Assembly (NCBI GenBank): GCA_900547225.1
Contig: URFW01000001.1
Span: 124,001 to 188,000, forward strand
DNA length: 64,000 nt
DNA from: an uncultured Mycoplasmatota bacterium
GTDB taxonomy: Bacteria; Bacillota_I; Bacilli_A; RF39; UBA660
Direction of reading: 5' to 3'
Shown: positions 51,182-60,767 of the stretch, piece by piece
Layout: every line of letters begins with the position of its first letter
Numbering within the stretch: position 1 is the stretch's first letter
Made by a program: the position numbers and the translations under genes
Notes under the pieces: model-generated
The model's input: the letters and a program-made list of their open reading frames with translations, nothing else
What the model was told of the DNA's origin: nothing
The model's database searches: none

Positions 51182-51904
51182 ATGATAGATATGCATTGCC
51201 ATATATTATATGGTATAGACGATGGTTGTAAAACTATAGAAGAATCTATAGAAACTATTAAAAATATGAAAAGCGTAGGCTTTAATACTATAGTTTTAAC
51301 ACCACATTATATAGAAGATTCGTTATTTAAAGCTAATAATAATTTAAAGTTAGAACGATTAGAAATATTAAAAGAAGAATTATTAAAGAATAATATAGAT
51401 GTTAACTTATTTTTAGGTAATGAAATATTTATTAATGAAAGTATAAATGAACTTATAATTAATAAAGAAATACGTTCTATTAATAATACAAGATATATAT
51501 TAATAGAACTTCCATTTGATAATCAAATATTAAATTTAGATGATTATATATATGAACTAAGTTTAAAAGGGTATAAGGTAATAATTGCACATCCAGAAAG
51601 ATATTCTTATTTTAAAGATGATTATAAAGAAGCTAAAAAGTTATACGATAGTGGAGTCTTATTTCAAGTTAATTATGGAAGTATTATAGGACAATATGGA
51701 AATGGTTCTAAAAAGCTTGTTAAAAAACTTTTAAAGGACGATATGGTAGACTTTATATCAACTGATGTACATAAACCTAATTCTAGTTTATTTGAAAAAT
51801 TTGACTTAATTAAACATAAAATAATTAAGATAACAGGTGAAGATAAATTTAAAGAAATAACTTGTAATAACATGTTAAAAGTTATTAATGATGAAGATAT
51901 TTAA
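51182..51904 (+). CDS. PHP-type tyrosine phosphatase (CpsB/YwqE-like)
   Basis: A 240-residue metal-dependent phosphatase that resets the kinase. MIDMHCHILYGIDDG is the PHP start with the first His pair, LTPHYIE near 40 and FLGNEIF near 80 follow, IIAHPERY near 137 and FISTDVHKP near 198 give the remaining metal ligands. Starts 7 bases after the kinase stop. A terminator follows, so the regulatory triad is one transcript unless read-through occurs. Confidence 0.9.
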   Translation: MIDMHCHILYGIDDGCKTIEESIETIKNMKSVGFNTIVLTPHYIEDSLFKANNNLKLERLEILKEELLKNNIDVNLFLGNEIFINESINELIINKEIRSINNTRYILIELPFDNQILNLDDYIYELSLKGYKVIIAHPERYSYFKDDYKEAKKLYDSGVLFQVNYGSIIGQYGNGSKKLVKKLLKDDMVDFISTDVHKPNSSLFEKFDLIKHKIIKITGEDKFKEITCNNMLKVINDEDI

Positions 51905-51937
51905 AAACAAAGATTAATTTAATATCTTTGTTTTTTA
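51903..51937 (+). terminator. Terminator after EPS regulatory triad
   Basis: Stem AAAAACAAAGAT/ATCTTTGTTTTT with 9-base loop overlapping the stop, then T run. Confidence 0.8.
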
Positions 51938-52081
51938 TTATATAAAAATTAGTTCTTTTTTATATAATAATACAATATTTTGTAATATAAATAAAAAAAT
52001 TATAAAAATTACAAAAAACGACATAATATTTATAGATAATCAATTATAGTATGTAACTTGTAACAGAAAGGACTGATTATT

Positions 52082-52201
52082 ATTAATAGTTTTTTAATAT
52101 TTTTAATTGGAGTATTTATAGGAGGACTATTTATGACATTTGTTATGTGTGCTCTTCAAATAAGTAGAATTGCTGAATATGAAGATAAGTATAAAAAATA
52201 A
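52082..52201 (+). CDS. Micro-protein with one membrane helix, possible ATT start
   Basis: In frame from ATT 52082 the product is 39 residues: a hydrophobic helix (NSFLIFLIGVFIGGLFMTFVM) then CALQISRIAEYEDKYKK. This resembles small phage and plasmid membrane proteins of the DUF3789 type. AGAAAGGA ends 9 bases before the ATT, a suitable spacing. The only ATG (52133) has AGGAGG before it but would cut away most of the helix. A terminator follows directly. Start and reality are uncertain. Confidence 0.45.
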   Translation: MNSFLIFLIGVFIGGLFMTFVMCALQISRIAEYEDKYKK

Positions 52202-52231
52202 TATTATGATAAAATAATATTATTTTTTTAA
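52194..52231 (+). terminator. Terminator after micro-gene
   Basis: Stem AAAAATAATATTAT/ATAATATTATTTTT with 6-base loop overlapping the stop, then T run. Confidence 0.75.
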
Positions 52232-52329
52232 TACATTATTATGACAAAATAAGTACTTAGCAAATTGATTTTAATAGGTATATATGATAAAATTAGTTTA
52301 GCAGTAAATATAAGTGAGAGGTGTATGAA

Positions 52330-53013
52330 GTGAATGAAGAAATTGAAACATCCAAAGATGTTTTAAAAGACTATAGTCTTTTAAAAAAGATAGATCGTTT
52401 TTTTTATTTTTCTATAAAAAGATTATTTGATATTATTTTTTCTTTATTAGGAATTATGTTTTTATTACCTATATCATTGATTGTTAAAATAAGTTATGTC
52501 TTATCTGGAGATTATAAAACGATATTTTATAAACAAAAAAGAATAGGTAAAAATGGAAAAATTATTTATATTTTTAAATATAGAACAATGATTCCAGATG
52601 CAGATAAAGTACTTAAAGAATTATTAAAAAAACCTAAATATAAAAAAGAATGGAAAAGCCATCATAAATTATCTAATGATCCAAGGATAACTAAGATGGG
52701 AAGAATTCTTAGAAAAAGTAGTTTAGATGAGTTTCCTCAATTTATTAATGTTTTAAAGGGGGATTTAAGTATAATAGGTCCAAGACCTTTAGTTGATGGT
52801 GAACTAGATGAACATAATGGTAATCATGAAATATATGAGTCAGTAAAGCCTGGTATAACAGGCTGGTGGGCTGCTAATGGTAGAAGTGCAATTGATTATG
52901 AAAATAGGTTAAAATTAGAGTATTATTATGCAAAAAACTGTAATATCATTTTAGATATAAAATGTGTTCTTTTAACAATTCTTATAGTACTTCAAAGAAC
53001 AGGTGCAAAGTAA
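52330..53013 (+). CDS. Priming sugar-phosphate transferase
   Basis: This enzyme loads the first sugar-1-phosphate onto undecaprenyl phosphate. The 227-residue protein has one hydrophobic hairpin (about 33-60) and the catalytic domain with KQKRIGKNGKIIYIFKYRTM, LRKSSLDEFPQFINVLKGDLSIIGPRP and GITGWWAANGRS, all conserved in the WcaJ/PglC group. GTG 52330 is chosen because GAGAGGTG lies 7 bases upstream; GTG 52321 is part of that site. Opens the synthesis part of the EPS locus. Confidence 0.9.
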   Translation: MNEEIETSKDVLKDYSLLKKIDRFFYFSIKRLFDIIFSLLGIMFLLPISLIVKISYVLSGDYKTIFYKQKRIGKNGKIIYIFKYRTMIPDADKVLKELLKKPKYKKEWKSHHKLSNDPRITKMGRILRKSSLDEFPQFINVLKGDLSIIGPRPLVDGELDEHNGNHEIYESVKPGITGWWAANGRSAIDYENRLKLEYYYAKNCNIILDIKCVLLTILIVLQRTGAK

Positions 53014-53061
53014 CAAACGAATACATTATTATGGTATCTTTTTTATAGAAAGAGGTAATTT

Positions 53062-53904
53062 ATGAAAGTTGATATAATATGTCCTTTATACGAAGCAGAA
53101 AATTATATATTAAATTTAAATAATTCTTTACTAAAACAAGAAAATGTTAATATAAATAAAATTCAATATATCTTGACTAAAAGTAAAGATAATTCAGAAA
53201 AAATTTTAAAAGAAAATAAACTTGATTATATATTGATAGATAAAAAAGATTTTTCACATAGTTTAACAAGAGAAAAACAGGCATTAAAAAGCAAAGCAAA
53301 TATAATTGTATTTATTTCACAAGATATAGTAATAGAAAATACTAATTATTTATACAACTTAGTAAATCCAATTAAAAAAGGTGAAGTTGATGCTTGTTAT
53401 AGTAGACAATTAACTAAATTTGATAATATTGAAAAATATACAAGAGAAGCAAATTATCCTGATAAATCGGTAATAAAAACAAAAGATGATATAGAAAAAT
53501 TAGGATTAAAAACATTTTTCTTTTCAGATGCATCATCCGCAGTTAATTTAAAAGTATTTAAAAAATTAAACGGATATGATGGTAAAAAATTACCAATAAA
53601 TGAAGATATGTATTTTGCTTATAAACTTATTATGAATGGATATAAAATAAAATATTGTGCTGATTCTATTTGCTATCATTCTCATGATTTTAAGTTAAAA
53701 GAATTATATGATAGATATAAACTAACTGGTAGATTTTTTAAAGAAAATAGCTATATAGATAATTTTGGTACAAATAAATCTGGTGGAGGACTTGCAAAAT
53801 ATATTTTAAAAAGGGCAATTAAAGATAAAAATATAAAAGTTCTTATAAGATTTATACCAGATATGGCTGCAAGATATATTGGAATGAAAGTGGGGAAAAG
53901 ATAA
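53062..53904 (+). CDS. Family 2 glycosyltransferase (rhamnosyltransferase-like)
   Basis: A 280-residue GT-A enzyme. VDIICPLYEAENYI is the nucleotide-sugar strand; VFISQDIVIEN near 92 is the DxD-equivalent, SSAVNLKVFKKLNGYD near 162 and NEDMYFAYKLIMNGYKIKY near 179 hold the catalytic acid. The HSHDF ending is typical of RfbF-like rhamnosyltransferases. The donor sugar is not known. Adds a sugar to the lipid-linked unit at the inner face of the membrane. The next start overlaps its stop by one base. Confidence 0.83.
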   Translation: MKVDIICPLYEAENYILNLNNSLLKQENVNINKIQYILTKSKDNSEKILKENKLDYILIDKKDFSHSLTREKQALKSKANIIVFISQDIVIENTNYLYNLVNPIKKGEVDACYSRQLTKFDNIEKYTREANYPDKSVIKTKDDIEKLGLKTFFFSDASSAVNLKVFKKLNGYDGKKLPINEDMYFAYKLIMNGYKIKYCADSICYHSHDFKLKELYDRYKLTGRFFKENSYIDNFGTNKSGGGLAKYILKRAIKDKNIKVLIRFIPDMAARYIGMKVGKR

Positions 53905-55007
53905 TGAAAAAGAGAAAAGAACCTATAAGAATTTTAAATATTGTGCCTAATATGCGTGCAGCAGGAATTGAAACATTTATTATGAATATTTATAGAAATA
54001 TAGATAGAGAAAATATTCAATTTGATTTTTTAGTACATAATAAAAAGAAAGAATTTTATGATGATGAAATCGAAAAATTAGGAGGAAAAATATATAGATT
54101 AAGTTTTAAAGATGATAAAAATATATTTAAATACATTAAAAACTTAATAACTTTTTTTAAAATGCACAAAGAGTATAAAATAGTTCACGGGCACATGCAA
54201 AGTATGATGCCATTGTATTTGATGGTTGCTAAAAAAAGTGGAGTAAAAATAAGAATTGCTCATTCTCATAATGGAAGCTATGAAAAAACAATTAAAGGAT
54301 TTATATTACATTTGTTTTCAAGACTTTCTAAATTTTATTCAACAAATAATATTGCATGTTCTAAAATTGCTGGTGAATATTTATTCGGAAAAAAACAATT
54401 TGATATAATATATAACGGAGTTGAAATAGAAAAATTTAAATTTAATAATAAAATAAGAGAAAACAAAAAAAAGGAATTAGGCATTGGTAAAAACTTAATT
54501 ATATTATTGCATGTAGGGAGATTTGAATTGCAGAAAAATCATGATTTTTTGATAGAAGTTTTTGAAAAATATAATAGGATTAATAAAAATAGTATGTTAT
54601 TATTAGCTGGTGAAGGAAAATTTGAAGATAAAATAAGAGAAAAAGTAAAAGAAAAAAAATTAGATAGAAATGTTAAATTTTTAGGAGTTAGAAATGATAT
54701 TAATGAAATAATGCAAGCTTCTGACATTTTTCTTTTACCATCATTGTATGAAGGTTTTCCGGTTGTTGGTGTCGAAGCACAATGTGCTGGTTTAAAATGT
54801 TTGTTTTCTTCTAATATTTCTAATGAAATAAAAATATTAGATGATTCAGTTTTTATAGATATTGATAATATTAATAAATGGGTAAACGAATTAGAAACTT
54901 GTAAAATTTCGAATAGAAAAGAAAAAATAGATGACAAATTTAATATAAAAAAAATAGCTAAAGATTTGGAAGAAAGATATTTAAATATGTTAAGTAAAAT
55001 ACAGTAA
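53904..55007 (+). CDS. Family 4 glycosyltransferase
   Basis: A 367-residue GT-B retaining enzyme. RILNIVPNMRAAGIETFIMNIYRN at the N-terminus is the acceptor domain, VHGHMQSMMPLYL near 92 follows, LLHVGRFELQKNH near 195 begins the donor domain, and LPSLYEGFPVVGVEAQCAGL near 273 has the EX7E-type Glu pair. Probably adds a hexose to the EPS repeat unit. ATG overlaps the preceding stop (TAATG). Confidence 0.87.
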   Translation: MKKRKEPIRILNIVPNMRAAGIETFIMNIYRNIDRENIQFDFLVHNKKKEFYDDEIEKLGGKIYRLSFKDDKNIFKYIKNLITFFKMHKEYKIVHGHMQSMMPLYLMVAKKSGVKIRIAHSHNGSYEKTIKGFILHLFSRLSKFYSTNNIACSKIAGEYLFGKKQFDIIYNGVEIEKFKFNNKIRENKKKELGIGKNLIILLHVGRFELQKNHDFLIEVFEKYNRINKNSMLLLAGEGKFEDKIREKVKEKKLDRNVKFLGVRNDINEIMQASDIFLLPSLYEGFPVVGVEAQCAGLKCLFSSNISNEIKILDDSVFIDIDNINKWVNELETCKISNRKEKIDDKFNIKKIAKDLEERYLNMLSKIQ

Positions 55008-55061
55008 AAAGTATCTTTATATATTAAAATAATATAAATTTTTATTTTATAGGAGGAGAAA

Positions 55062-56423
55062 ATGATTATTAAATTCAAAAAAAAAAGCATATTAAATATT
55101 TTGATATCTACTCTTGTATTTTTTATTGCATGGTTGATTGGAAATTTTTACAATGTTAATACAATAACTTTATTGATATATGTGATATCATTATTTTTGT
55201 TGTATAAAAATGATAAAGAGTTTTTCTTGAAAAATTTATATATTATTATTATTAACTCTTTGTTTATATTAGGTGTTTATTTTTGTGAGACAGATGGGCT
55301 TTTTTTAGATGAAATCTCAAAAAAAACTGGTTATATAAATTGTTTTAATTTGGCTTTATTTTCCTGCCATATTTGTTTATTATTTATATTAATTTTAAAT
55401 AATATAACATATAGAAACGAAGAAAAAGAAGAAAACGAAAAAATGAGTTTTAATTCAAAGTATAATATATTAATTAAATTTATATGTATTATTGTAATTT
55501 TAATACAAATAGTTACTATTACAAATATATTGATACAATTAAAAGGATCTATATTTAGGGTAGATAGATTTGTTATTAATAAACAATATTTAAATGATTT
55601 TACACTAAAAGTAAAAAATAATATAATTTTAGCATTACCCTTATTTTATTTCTTAAAAGGAAAAAGAAAAAATATGTATATATTTTTATATATAATTTTA
55701 TATTGTTCAATGATGTTTTTGACGGGAGAAAAATATGGTCCATACATAAAATTATTCTATTTAATTATAATATTTTTTCCACAATTCTTTAATTATTTAA
55801 AAAAAAAGACATATTTAATTGTATTATTTGTATGCTTAATTATTATAACTGTTTTTTTGCAATATAAGTTGTTATACGGATATTCATATAATAATTTAAT
55901 TACATATTTGGAATCACGATTATGTCAACAAGGACAAGTCTGGTGGTCAATTTATGATCAAAAAGAAAATAAAAGTATAGAGATAGGAGATTTTCTTTAT
56001 GAAATAAAATCTTCGTATAATAACAAATTATCAACTTCACTTCCTTATGCAGGGCAATGGAAAATGATGTATTATGCTGCAAATAGAAATAATTTTGTAA
56101 CGATAAGAATAAAAAATTTGATACCTTTTACTTCGACAACATTAGCATCAATTTATTATTATTTTGGATTTATTGGTATTTTTATAATTTATCCATTATT
56201 TGGAATTTTATATAGTATAATTGTAAAAGGTGTGTTTAGTAGTTATAAAAAAAATATTGTAACGTCTATTTTAGCAATAAAATTATTTATTATGTTTGAC
56301 TATTTGTATACAGCATCTGATTTATCATCATTAATATCAATAAAAAGTATAATATTTATAATAATATTTTTATTAAGTATAATTTTTAATAAAAAAAGGA
56401 GGTATAAAATTGAAAAAAGTTGA
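55062..56423 (+). CDS. Wzy-like polysaccharide polymerase
   Basis: A 453-residue membrane protein with about eleven helices and one large outer loop (about 290-345) that contains ESRLCQQGQVWWS and PYAGQWKMMYY, as in O-antigen polymerases of the 'oligosaccharide repeat unit polymerase' group. Wzy proteins are diverse, so the call rests on topology, length and locus. It would join repeat units outside the membrane. Starts with AGGAGGAG. Confidence 0.72.
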   Translation: MIIKFKKKSILNILISTLVFFIAWLIGNFYNVNTITLLIYVISLFLLYKNDKEFFLKNLYIIIINSLFILGVYFCETDGLFLDEISKKTGYINCFNLALFSCHICLLFILILNNITYRNEEKEENEKMSFNSKYNILIKFICIIVILIQIVTITNILIQLKGSIFRVDRFVINKQYLNDFTLKVKNNIILALPLFYFLKGKRKNMYIFLYIILYCSMMFLTGEKYGPYIKLFYLIIIFFPQFFNYLKKKTYLIVLFVCLIIITVFLQYKLLYGYSYNNLITYLESRLCQQGQVWWSIYDQKENKSIEIGDFLYEIKSSYNNKLSTSLPYAGQWKMMYYAANRNNFVTIRIKNLIPFTSTTLASIYYYFGFIGIFIIYPLFGILYSIIVKGVFSSYKKNIVTSILAIKLFIMFDYLYTASDLSSLISIKSIIFIIIFLLSIIFNKKRRYKIEKS

Positions 56424-57699
56424 CGTATTAATTATATATGAACATAAAAATAGAGAACTAGAATCTGCAATAAGACTTGCTGTTTTATTAGAAAAAAATG
56501 GTATTACATCTGAAATAAAACAATGGGGATGGAATGAAGCAGTTGCTGAATTTCAAATTTCACCTAAAATTCTTGTTGTTCCATGGTGTTATGATACAAA
56601 GGATTTGAACAAATGGTTAAATTATAGAGGGCAATTAAATAAAAATAGAATGCAAATTTTAAATTTACATTGCGAGCAAGTTGTATTTAATGATGCTATT
56701 GATTTTTATTTACCTAAGGGAGAGTCAAAAACTATTCATCATATTTCGTGGGGACCAAATTATACGAAACTTCTTGCTAAAAGCAATATTAATGATAAAT
56801 TGATACATGAAACAGGATCTATTAGGCTTGATTTTTTTAAAAAACAATATTGTGAAACTCGTGATAATCTAGCTATAAAATATAATTTGGATTCACAAAA
56901 AAAATGGATTTTACTTGTTGGTAATTTTTCTCAAATGAGTTTATCGGAGGATAGAATTAAAGAATTAACCAATAGAGGAATTGATGGTATTAGAGAAGGA
57001 AAAGAAATAGCTTCAACTTCTTTTGTGAAAATTTGTAATTGGTATAAAAAAATATTGGAAGATAAAGAAATAAGTAAAAAAATTGAATTTATATATCGTC
57101 CACATCCAAGTGAAGAAAAAAACAATTTACTTTTGGAATTTGAAAAAAAATATTCTAATTTTCATTATATTGGTGAAAATGCAATTAGAGATTGGTATAT
57201 AAATAGTCAATTAGCTCTAGTGTGGACCAGTACATCATCGGTTGAAGCTTTTTGTGCTGGTATTCCTGTCAAGGCTTTACGCCCAATAAATATTCCAGAA
57301 AATATAAAAATTGATTTAGTTGAAAAATTAGATAAAATTACAACATATGATGAATTTAAAGAAACTATTTATGATTTGATAGAAAATAAAAAAATTATGA
57401 CTAATCTAGAATTTACTAAGGAAATAGAAAAATATTATGGTAAAATAAATTGTGATGCAGGAAAAGAAACTGTTAAACTTATTAAAAATTTATTGAATAA
57501 TTCATTTGGAAGTGTAACATGTCATAGAATTAAGACATTTAAATCGTTAATAAAAGCATTTAATTTTTATATAAAATATTTTGCTGAAAAATTTTATATT
57601 GATAATAGAATAAAAAAATGGGAATTTGTCAATAGAGATAAAGTAAATGTTAAAGAAATAGAAACTTTAAAACAAAAATATAGTGAGATAGAAAAATAA
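56410..57699 (+). CDS. Surface carbohydrate biosynthesis protein, GT-B fold
   Basis: A 429-residue protein of the surface-polysaccharide biosynthesis type that resembles CDP-glycerol and capsule transferases. IIYEHKNRELESAIRLAVLLE is the first strand and helix; YRPHPSEEKN near 237 and VWTSTSSVEAFCAGIPVKALRP near 275 are the donor-side motifs of the GT-B fold. TTG 56410 is the start, with AAAGGAGG 8 bases upstream; it overlaps the polymerase gene by 14 bases. Acceptor and donor unknown; nonulosonate transfer is possible. Confidence 0.7.
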   Translation: MKKVDVLIIYEHKNRELESAIRLAVLLEKNGITSEIKQWGWNEAVAEFQISPKILVVPWCYDTKDLNKWLNYRGQLNKNRMQILNLHCEQVVFNDAIDFYLPKGESKTIHHISWGPNYTKLLAKSNINDKLIHETGSIRLDFFKKQYCETRDNLAIKYNLDSQKKWILLVGNFSQMSLSEDRIKELTNRGIDGIREGKEIASTSFVKICNWYKKILEDKEISKKIEFIYRPHPSEEKNNLLLEFEKKYSNFHYIGENAIRDWYINSQLALVWTSTSSVEAFCAGIPVKALRPINIPENIKIDLVEKLDKITTYDEFKETIYDLIENKKIMTNLEFTKEIEKYYGKINCDAGKETVKLIKNLLNNSFGSVTCHRIKTFKSLIKAFNFYIKYFAEKFYIDNRIKKWEFVNRDKVNVKEIETLKQKYSEIEK

Positions 57700-57740
57700 T
57701 ATAAATATCGATTTAAAAGGAGATGAATATATAATAGTTT

Positions 57741-59135
57741 ATGAAAAAAATATATAAGAAAAGTGATTCAAATCAGACAATATTATTAAATATATTTAGT
57801 ACAGCAATATTACAAGGAATCACGTTTTTAACTATGCCTATCTTTACAAGGCTTTTAGGTACATCACAATATGGAATATTTTCGTTATTCAATTCGTGGG
57901 TTGCTATATTAATTTGTGTGATGGGATTTAATATATATTCTTCTATTGGACCCGGATTTTTTGAATTTAAAAATAAATATTTAGAATTTAGAAATAGTAA
58001 TCTTATATGTACAACTTTGATTAGTATTATACAAGTAGTTTTAATTATTATTTTTTCAAAGAAAATATCGGATTTAATATCGTTAAATCAAGTACTTGTA
58101 ATTTTAATTGGAATAACAGCATTTGGACACTATCTAATTTTGTTTTGTCAATGTTCTTTTATATATGAAAAAAAACCTTTAAATAATTTTATTATATCAG
58201 TTGTATGTTCAATATTATCGGTTGCAATATCATTAGCTTTGATTTTTCTTGTGGATTACGAACAGCGTTATTTAGCTAGAGTTTTAGGAATATCAATTTC
58301 TTATAGTATTATTGCATTATTTGTATGTGTATACTTATTTAAAGAAAAACCAATAGGAATAAGAAAAAAATATTGCGAATTTGGAATGAAAGTTGGCATA
58401 CCAATTATTTTTCATTCATTAAGCTTAAATATTCTAAATCAATCAGATAGAGTTATGTTGCAAATATATGGTCGAGATGCTTCTTATATAGGGATTTATA
58501 GTTTATTTTATACTTTTTGTTCAGCATTATCAATAATATTAAGTGCATTAAATAATTCATGGTGTCCATTTTATTACGACGATGTTAATGAGAAAAAATG
58601 GAAAATATTAAATAAAAAAACTAAAAATTATATAGAATTATTTACTGCATTAGGTATTGGATTTTTGCTTTTGTCAAGAGAAGTATCTTATTTAATGGCA
58701 GATAAAAGTTTTTGGAATGGAATTAATACAATACCTATTCTTGTTATAACAGTATATTTTACATTTATGTATCAATTTCCTGTTAATTATGAATTCTTTC
58801 ATAAGAAAACAAATATAATAGCGATTGGAACTGTCATGGCTGGAATTTTCAACATAGTATTAAATTCAATAATGATTCCTAGATGGGGAATGTATGGAGC
58901 TGCAATAGCAACTGCTTTGTCATATTGTGCATTATTTTTAGTACATTATTTTATAGTAAAACGCATGAACTATCATTTGAAGATAACCGTGTTTTTACCG
59001 GGATTAGTTGCAATGTTAATTGGTTGTGGAATGTTTTATATATTAAGTCCATGGTGGTATATAAGATGGGCTCTTGGGATTATGTTGGGAATTTATGAAT
59101 TATACAAAATATACAAAAGAAAATCAATTTTTTAA
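57741..59135 (+). CDS. Wzx-type lipid-linked oligosaccharide flippase
   Basis: A 464-residue MOP-superfamily transporter with 13-14 helices. It opens with QTILLNIFSTAILQGITFLTMPIFTRLLGTSQYGIF, the usual flippase start; ILNQSDRVMLQIYGRDASYIGIYSL near 230 and NIVLNSIMIPRWGMYGAAIATALSYCALF near 370 are conserved. Flips the repeat unit to the outer face for Wzy. Preceded by AAAAGGAGATG. Confidence 0.87.
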   Translation: MKKIYKKSDSNQTILLNIFSTAILQGITFLTMPIFTRLLGTSQYGIFSLFNSWVAILICVMGFNIYSSIGPGFFEFKNKYLEFRNSNLICTTLISIIQVVLIIIFSKKISDLISLNQVLVILIGITAFGHYLILFCQCSFIYEKKPLNNFIISVVCSILSVAISLALIFLVDYEQRYLARVLGISISYSIIALFVCVYLFKEKPIGIRKKYCEFGMKVGIPIIFHSLSLNILNQSDRVMLQIYGRDASYIGIYSLFYTFCSALSIILSALNNSWCPFYYDDVNEKKWKILNKKTKNYIELFTALGIGFLLLSREVSYLMADKSFWNGINTIPILVITVYFTFMYQFPVNYEFFHKKTNIIAIGTVMAGIFNIVLNSIMIPRWGMYGAAIATALSYCALFLVHYFIVKRMNYHLKITVFLPGLVAMLIGCGMFYILSPWWYIRWALGIMLGIYELYKIYKRKSIF

Positions 59136-59146
59136 GGAGGAAAATT

Positions 59147-60748
59147 ATGAAGATATTAGCAGTTATACCTGCTAGAGCAGGTTCGAAAGGAATACCAAAT
59201 AAAAATATTCGTATAGTAGGAGGTAGACCTTTAGTTTATTATTCAATAAACAATGCATTACATTCAAAATATATTACGGATGTAATTATTACAACAGATT
59301 CAAATCCAGTTAGAATTATTGGAGAGCAAATGGGTGCCAAAACAAAGTGGAGAGATGAAAGTCTATGTAAAGATGATATAACTTTAGATGCAGTAATATA
59401 TGATGCAATACCTAAAAATGAAAAATGGGATTATATTGTAACAATGCAACCAACATCACCAACATTAAGTGTTGAAACATTGGATAAAGCTATTGAGTAT
59501 ACTATCAATAATAATTTAGATACAGTTATATCTTCTATTAATGCACCACATTTATCTTGGAGAGAAGAAAATGGTAAAAAAGTACCTAATTATAAAGAAA
59601 GATTAAATAGACAATATCTTCCTGCAAATTATCTAGAAACAGGAGCTTTTGTAATATCAAAAGCTGAGGTTATAACTGAAAAAACAAGGATAGGAAAAAA
59701 GGTTGATGTGTTTGAAGTGCCTGAACAGGAATCTCAAGATGTAGATAATTTTAACGATTTGTTAAGTGTTGCTCAATCTTTAAATACGCAAAAAGTTGCA
59801 ATATACGTTAATGGAAATAATAAAAGGGGAGTAGGTCATATATATCGTGCTCTTGAAATGGCTGATGAATTTTATACAAAACCAGATATTTATTATGATA
59901 TTAATCAAACTGATAGAAAAGTATTTGGAGTAACAACACATAATTTAATTCCTGTAAATGGTATTGCTGATTTATTTGAAAAATGTAAAAACGAACAATA
60001 TACTATTTTTATAAATGATATATTAACAACTTCAATAGATTACATGATTGGATTAAAAAGTGTGTTACCAAATGCTAAAATAGTTAATTTTGAAGATGAT
60101 GGAGAAGGTATTATAAAAGCTGATTTAGTATTTAATGCCTTATACAGTAAAACAGATTTAAAAAATGTATATGCTGGAGAAAAATATTATATATCTGGTA
60201 AGACTTTTATGTTCTATGATCCAATTAAAATTAATAATAGTGTAAAAAATGTATTTATATCTTTTGGTGGAGCAGATCCACAAAACTATTCAGATAGACT
60301 TTTGAATATAGTAAAAAAGGATGAATATAAAAATTATAATTTTATTGTAGTATTAGGAAGAGCTAAATATAATGTTGATAAATTAATGGAGTATAATAAA
60401 TATGAGAATATAGAAGTATTATATGATGTATCAAATATGCCAGAATTAATGAGTAAATGTGATATAGCTATAACATCAAGAGGAAGAACGGGTTATGAAT
60501 TAGCAATGCTTGGTATACCGTCAATAGCAATGGCTCAAAATCATAGAGAAGAGAAACATGGCTTTGTTTGTGATGAAAACGGATTTGATTATATAGGGTT
60601 AAATCCAGTGAATGATGTTATTGAAGCAAATCTAAAGATGTTTTTAACAATGAGTAAGGATGGAAGACAACAATATCAAAATATACTTCTAAGCCATGAT
60701 TTACGTGGAGGAAGAAGAAGAGTTATGGGTTTAATTAATAATTTATAA
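59147..60748 (+). CDS. Fused CMP-nonulosonate synthetase and PseG-like domain
   Basis: A 533-residue two-domain protein. Residues 1-225 are an acylneuraminate cytidylyltransferase (NeuA/LegF/PseF type): PARAGSKGIPNKN, QPTSPTL near 103 and DVDNFNDLLSV at the end. It activates nonulosonic acids with CTP. Residues 230-533 resemble PseG, the UDP-sugar hydrolase: GNNKRGVGHIYRALEMADE with Gly and His for UDP binding, VFISFGGADPQNYS near 364 and SRGRTGYELAMLGIPSIAMAQN near 440. In most bacteria these are separate enzymes. Starts with AAGGAGG, 11 bases after the flippase gene. Confidence 0.85.
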   Translation: MKILAVIPARAGSKGIPNKNIRIVGGRPLVYYSINNALHSKYITDVIITTDSNPVRIIGEQMGAKTKWRDESLCKDDITLDAVIYDAIPKNEKWDYIVTMQPTSPTLSVETLDKAIEYTINNNLDTVISSINAPHLSWREENGKKVPNYKERLNRQYLPANYLETGAFVISKAEVITEKTRIGKKVDVFEVPEQESQDVDNFNDLLSVAQSLNTQKVAIYVNGNNKRGVGHIYRALEMADEFYTKPDIYYDINQTDRKVFGVTTHNLIPVNGIADLFEKCKNEQYTIFINDILTTSIDYMIGLKSVLPNAKIVNFEDDGEGIIKADLVFNALYSKTDLKNVYAGEKYYISGKTFMFYDPIKINNSVKNVFISFGGADPQNYSDRLLNIVKKDEYKNYNFIVVLGRAKYNVDKLMEYNKYENIEVLYDVSNMPELMSKCDIAITSRGRTGYELAMLGIPSIAMAQNHREEKHGFVCDENGFDYIGLNPVNDVIEANLKMFLTMSKDGRQQYQNILLSHDLRGGRRRVMGLINNL

Positions 60749-60767
60749 AAAGGAGAGTGATAATATT

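Larger units (their letters stand above)
51938..52329. other. Region between EPS regulatory and synthesis genes
   Basis: This 392-base AT-rich stretch holds a tiny probable gene (52082), its terminator and, from 52232, sequence that presumably carries the promoter for the glycosyltransferase run. TATGATAAAAT near 52283 is the best -10 candidate but is not convincing. Confidence 0.45.
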
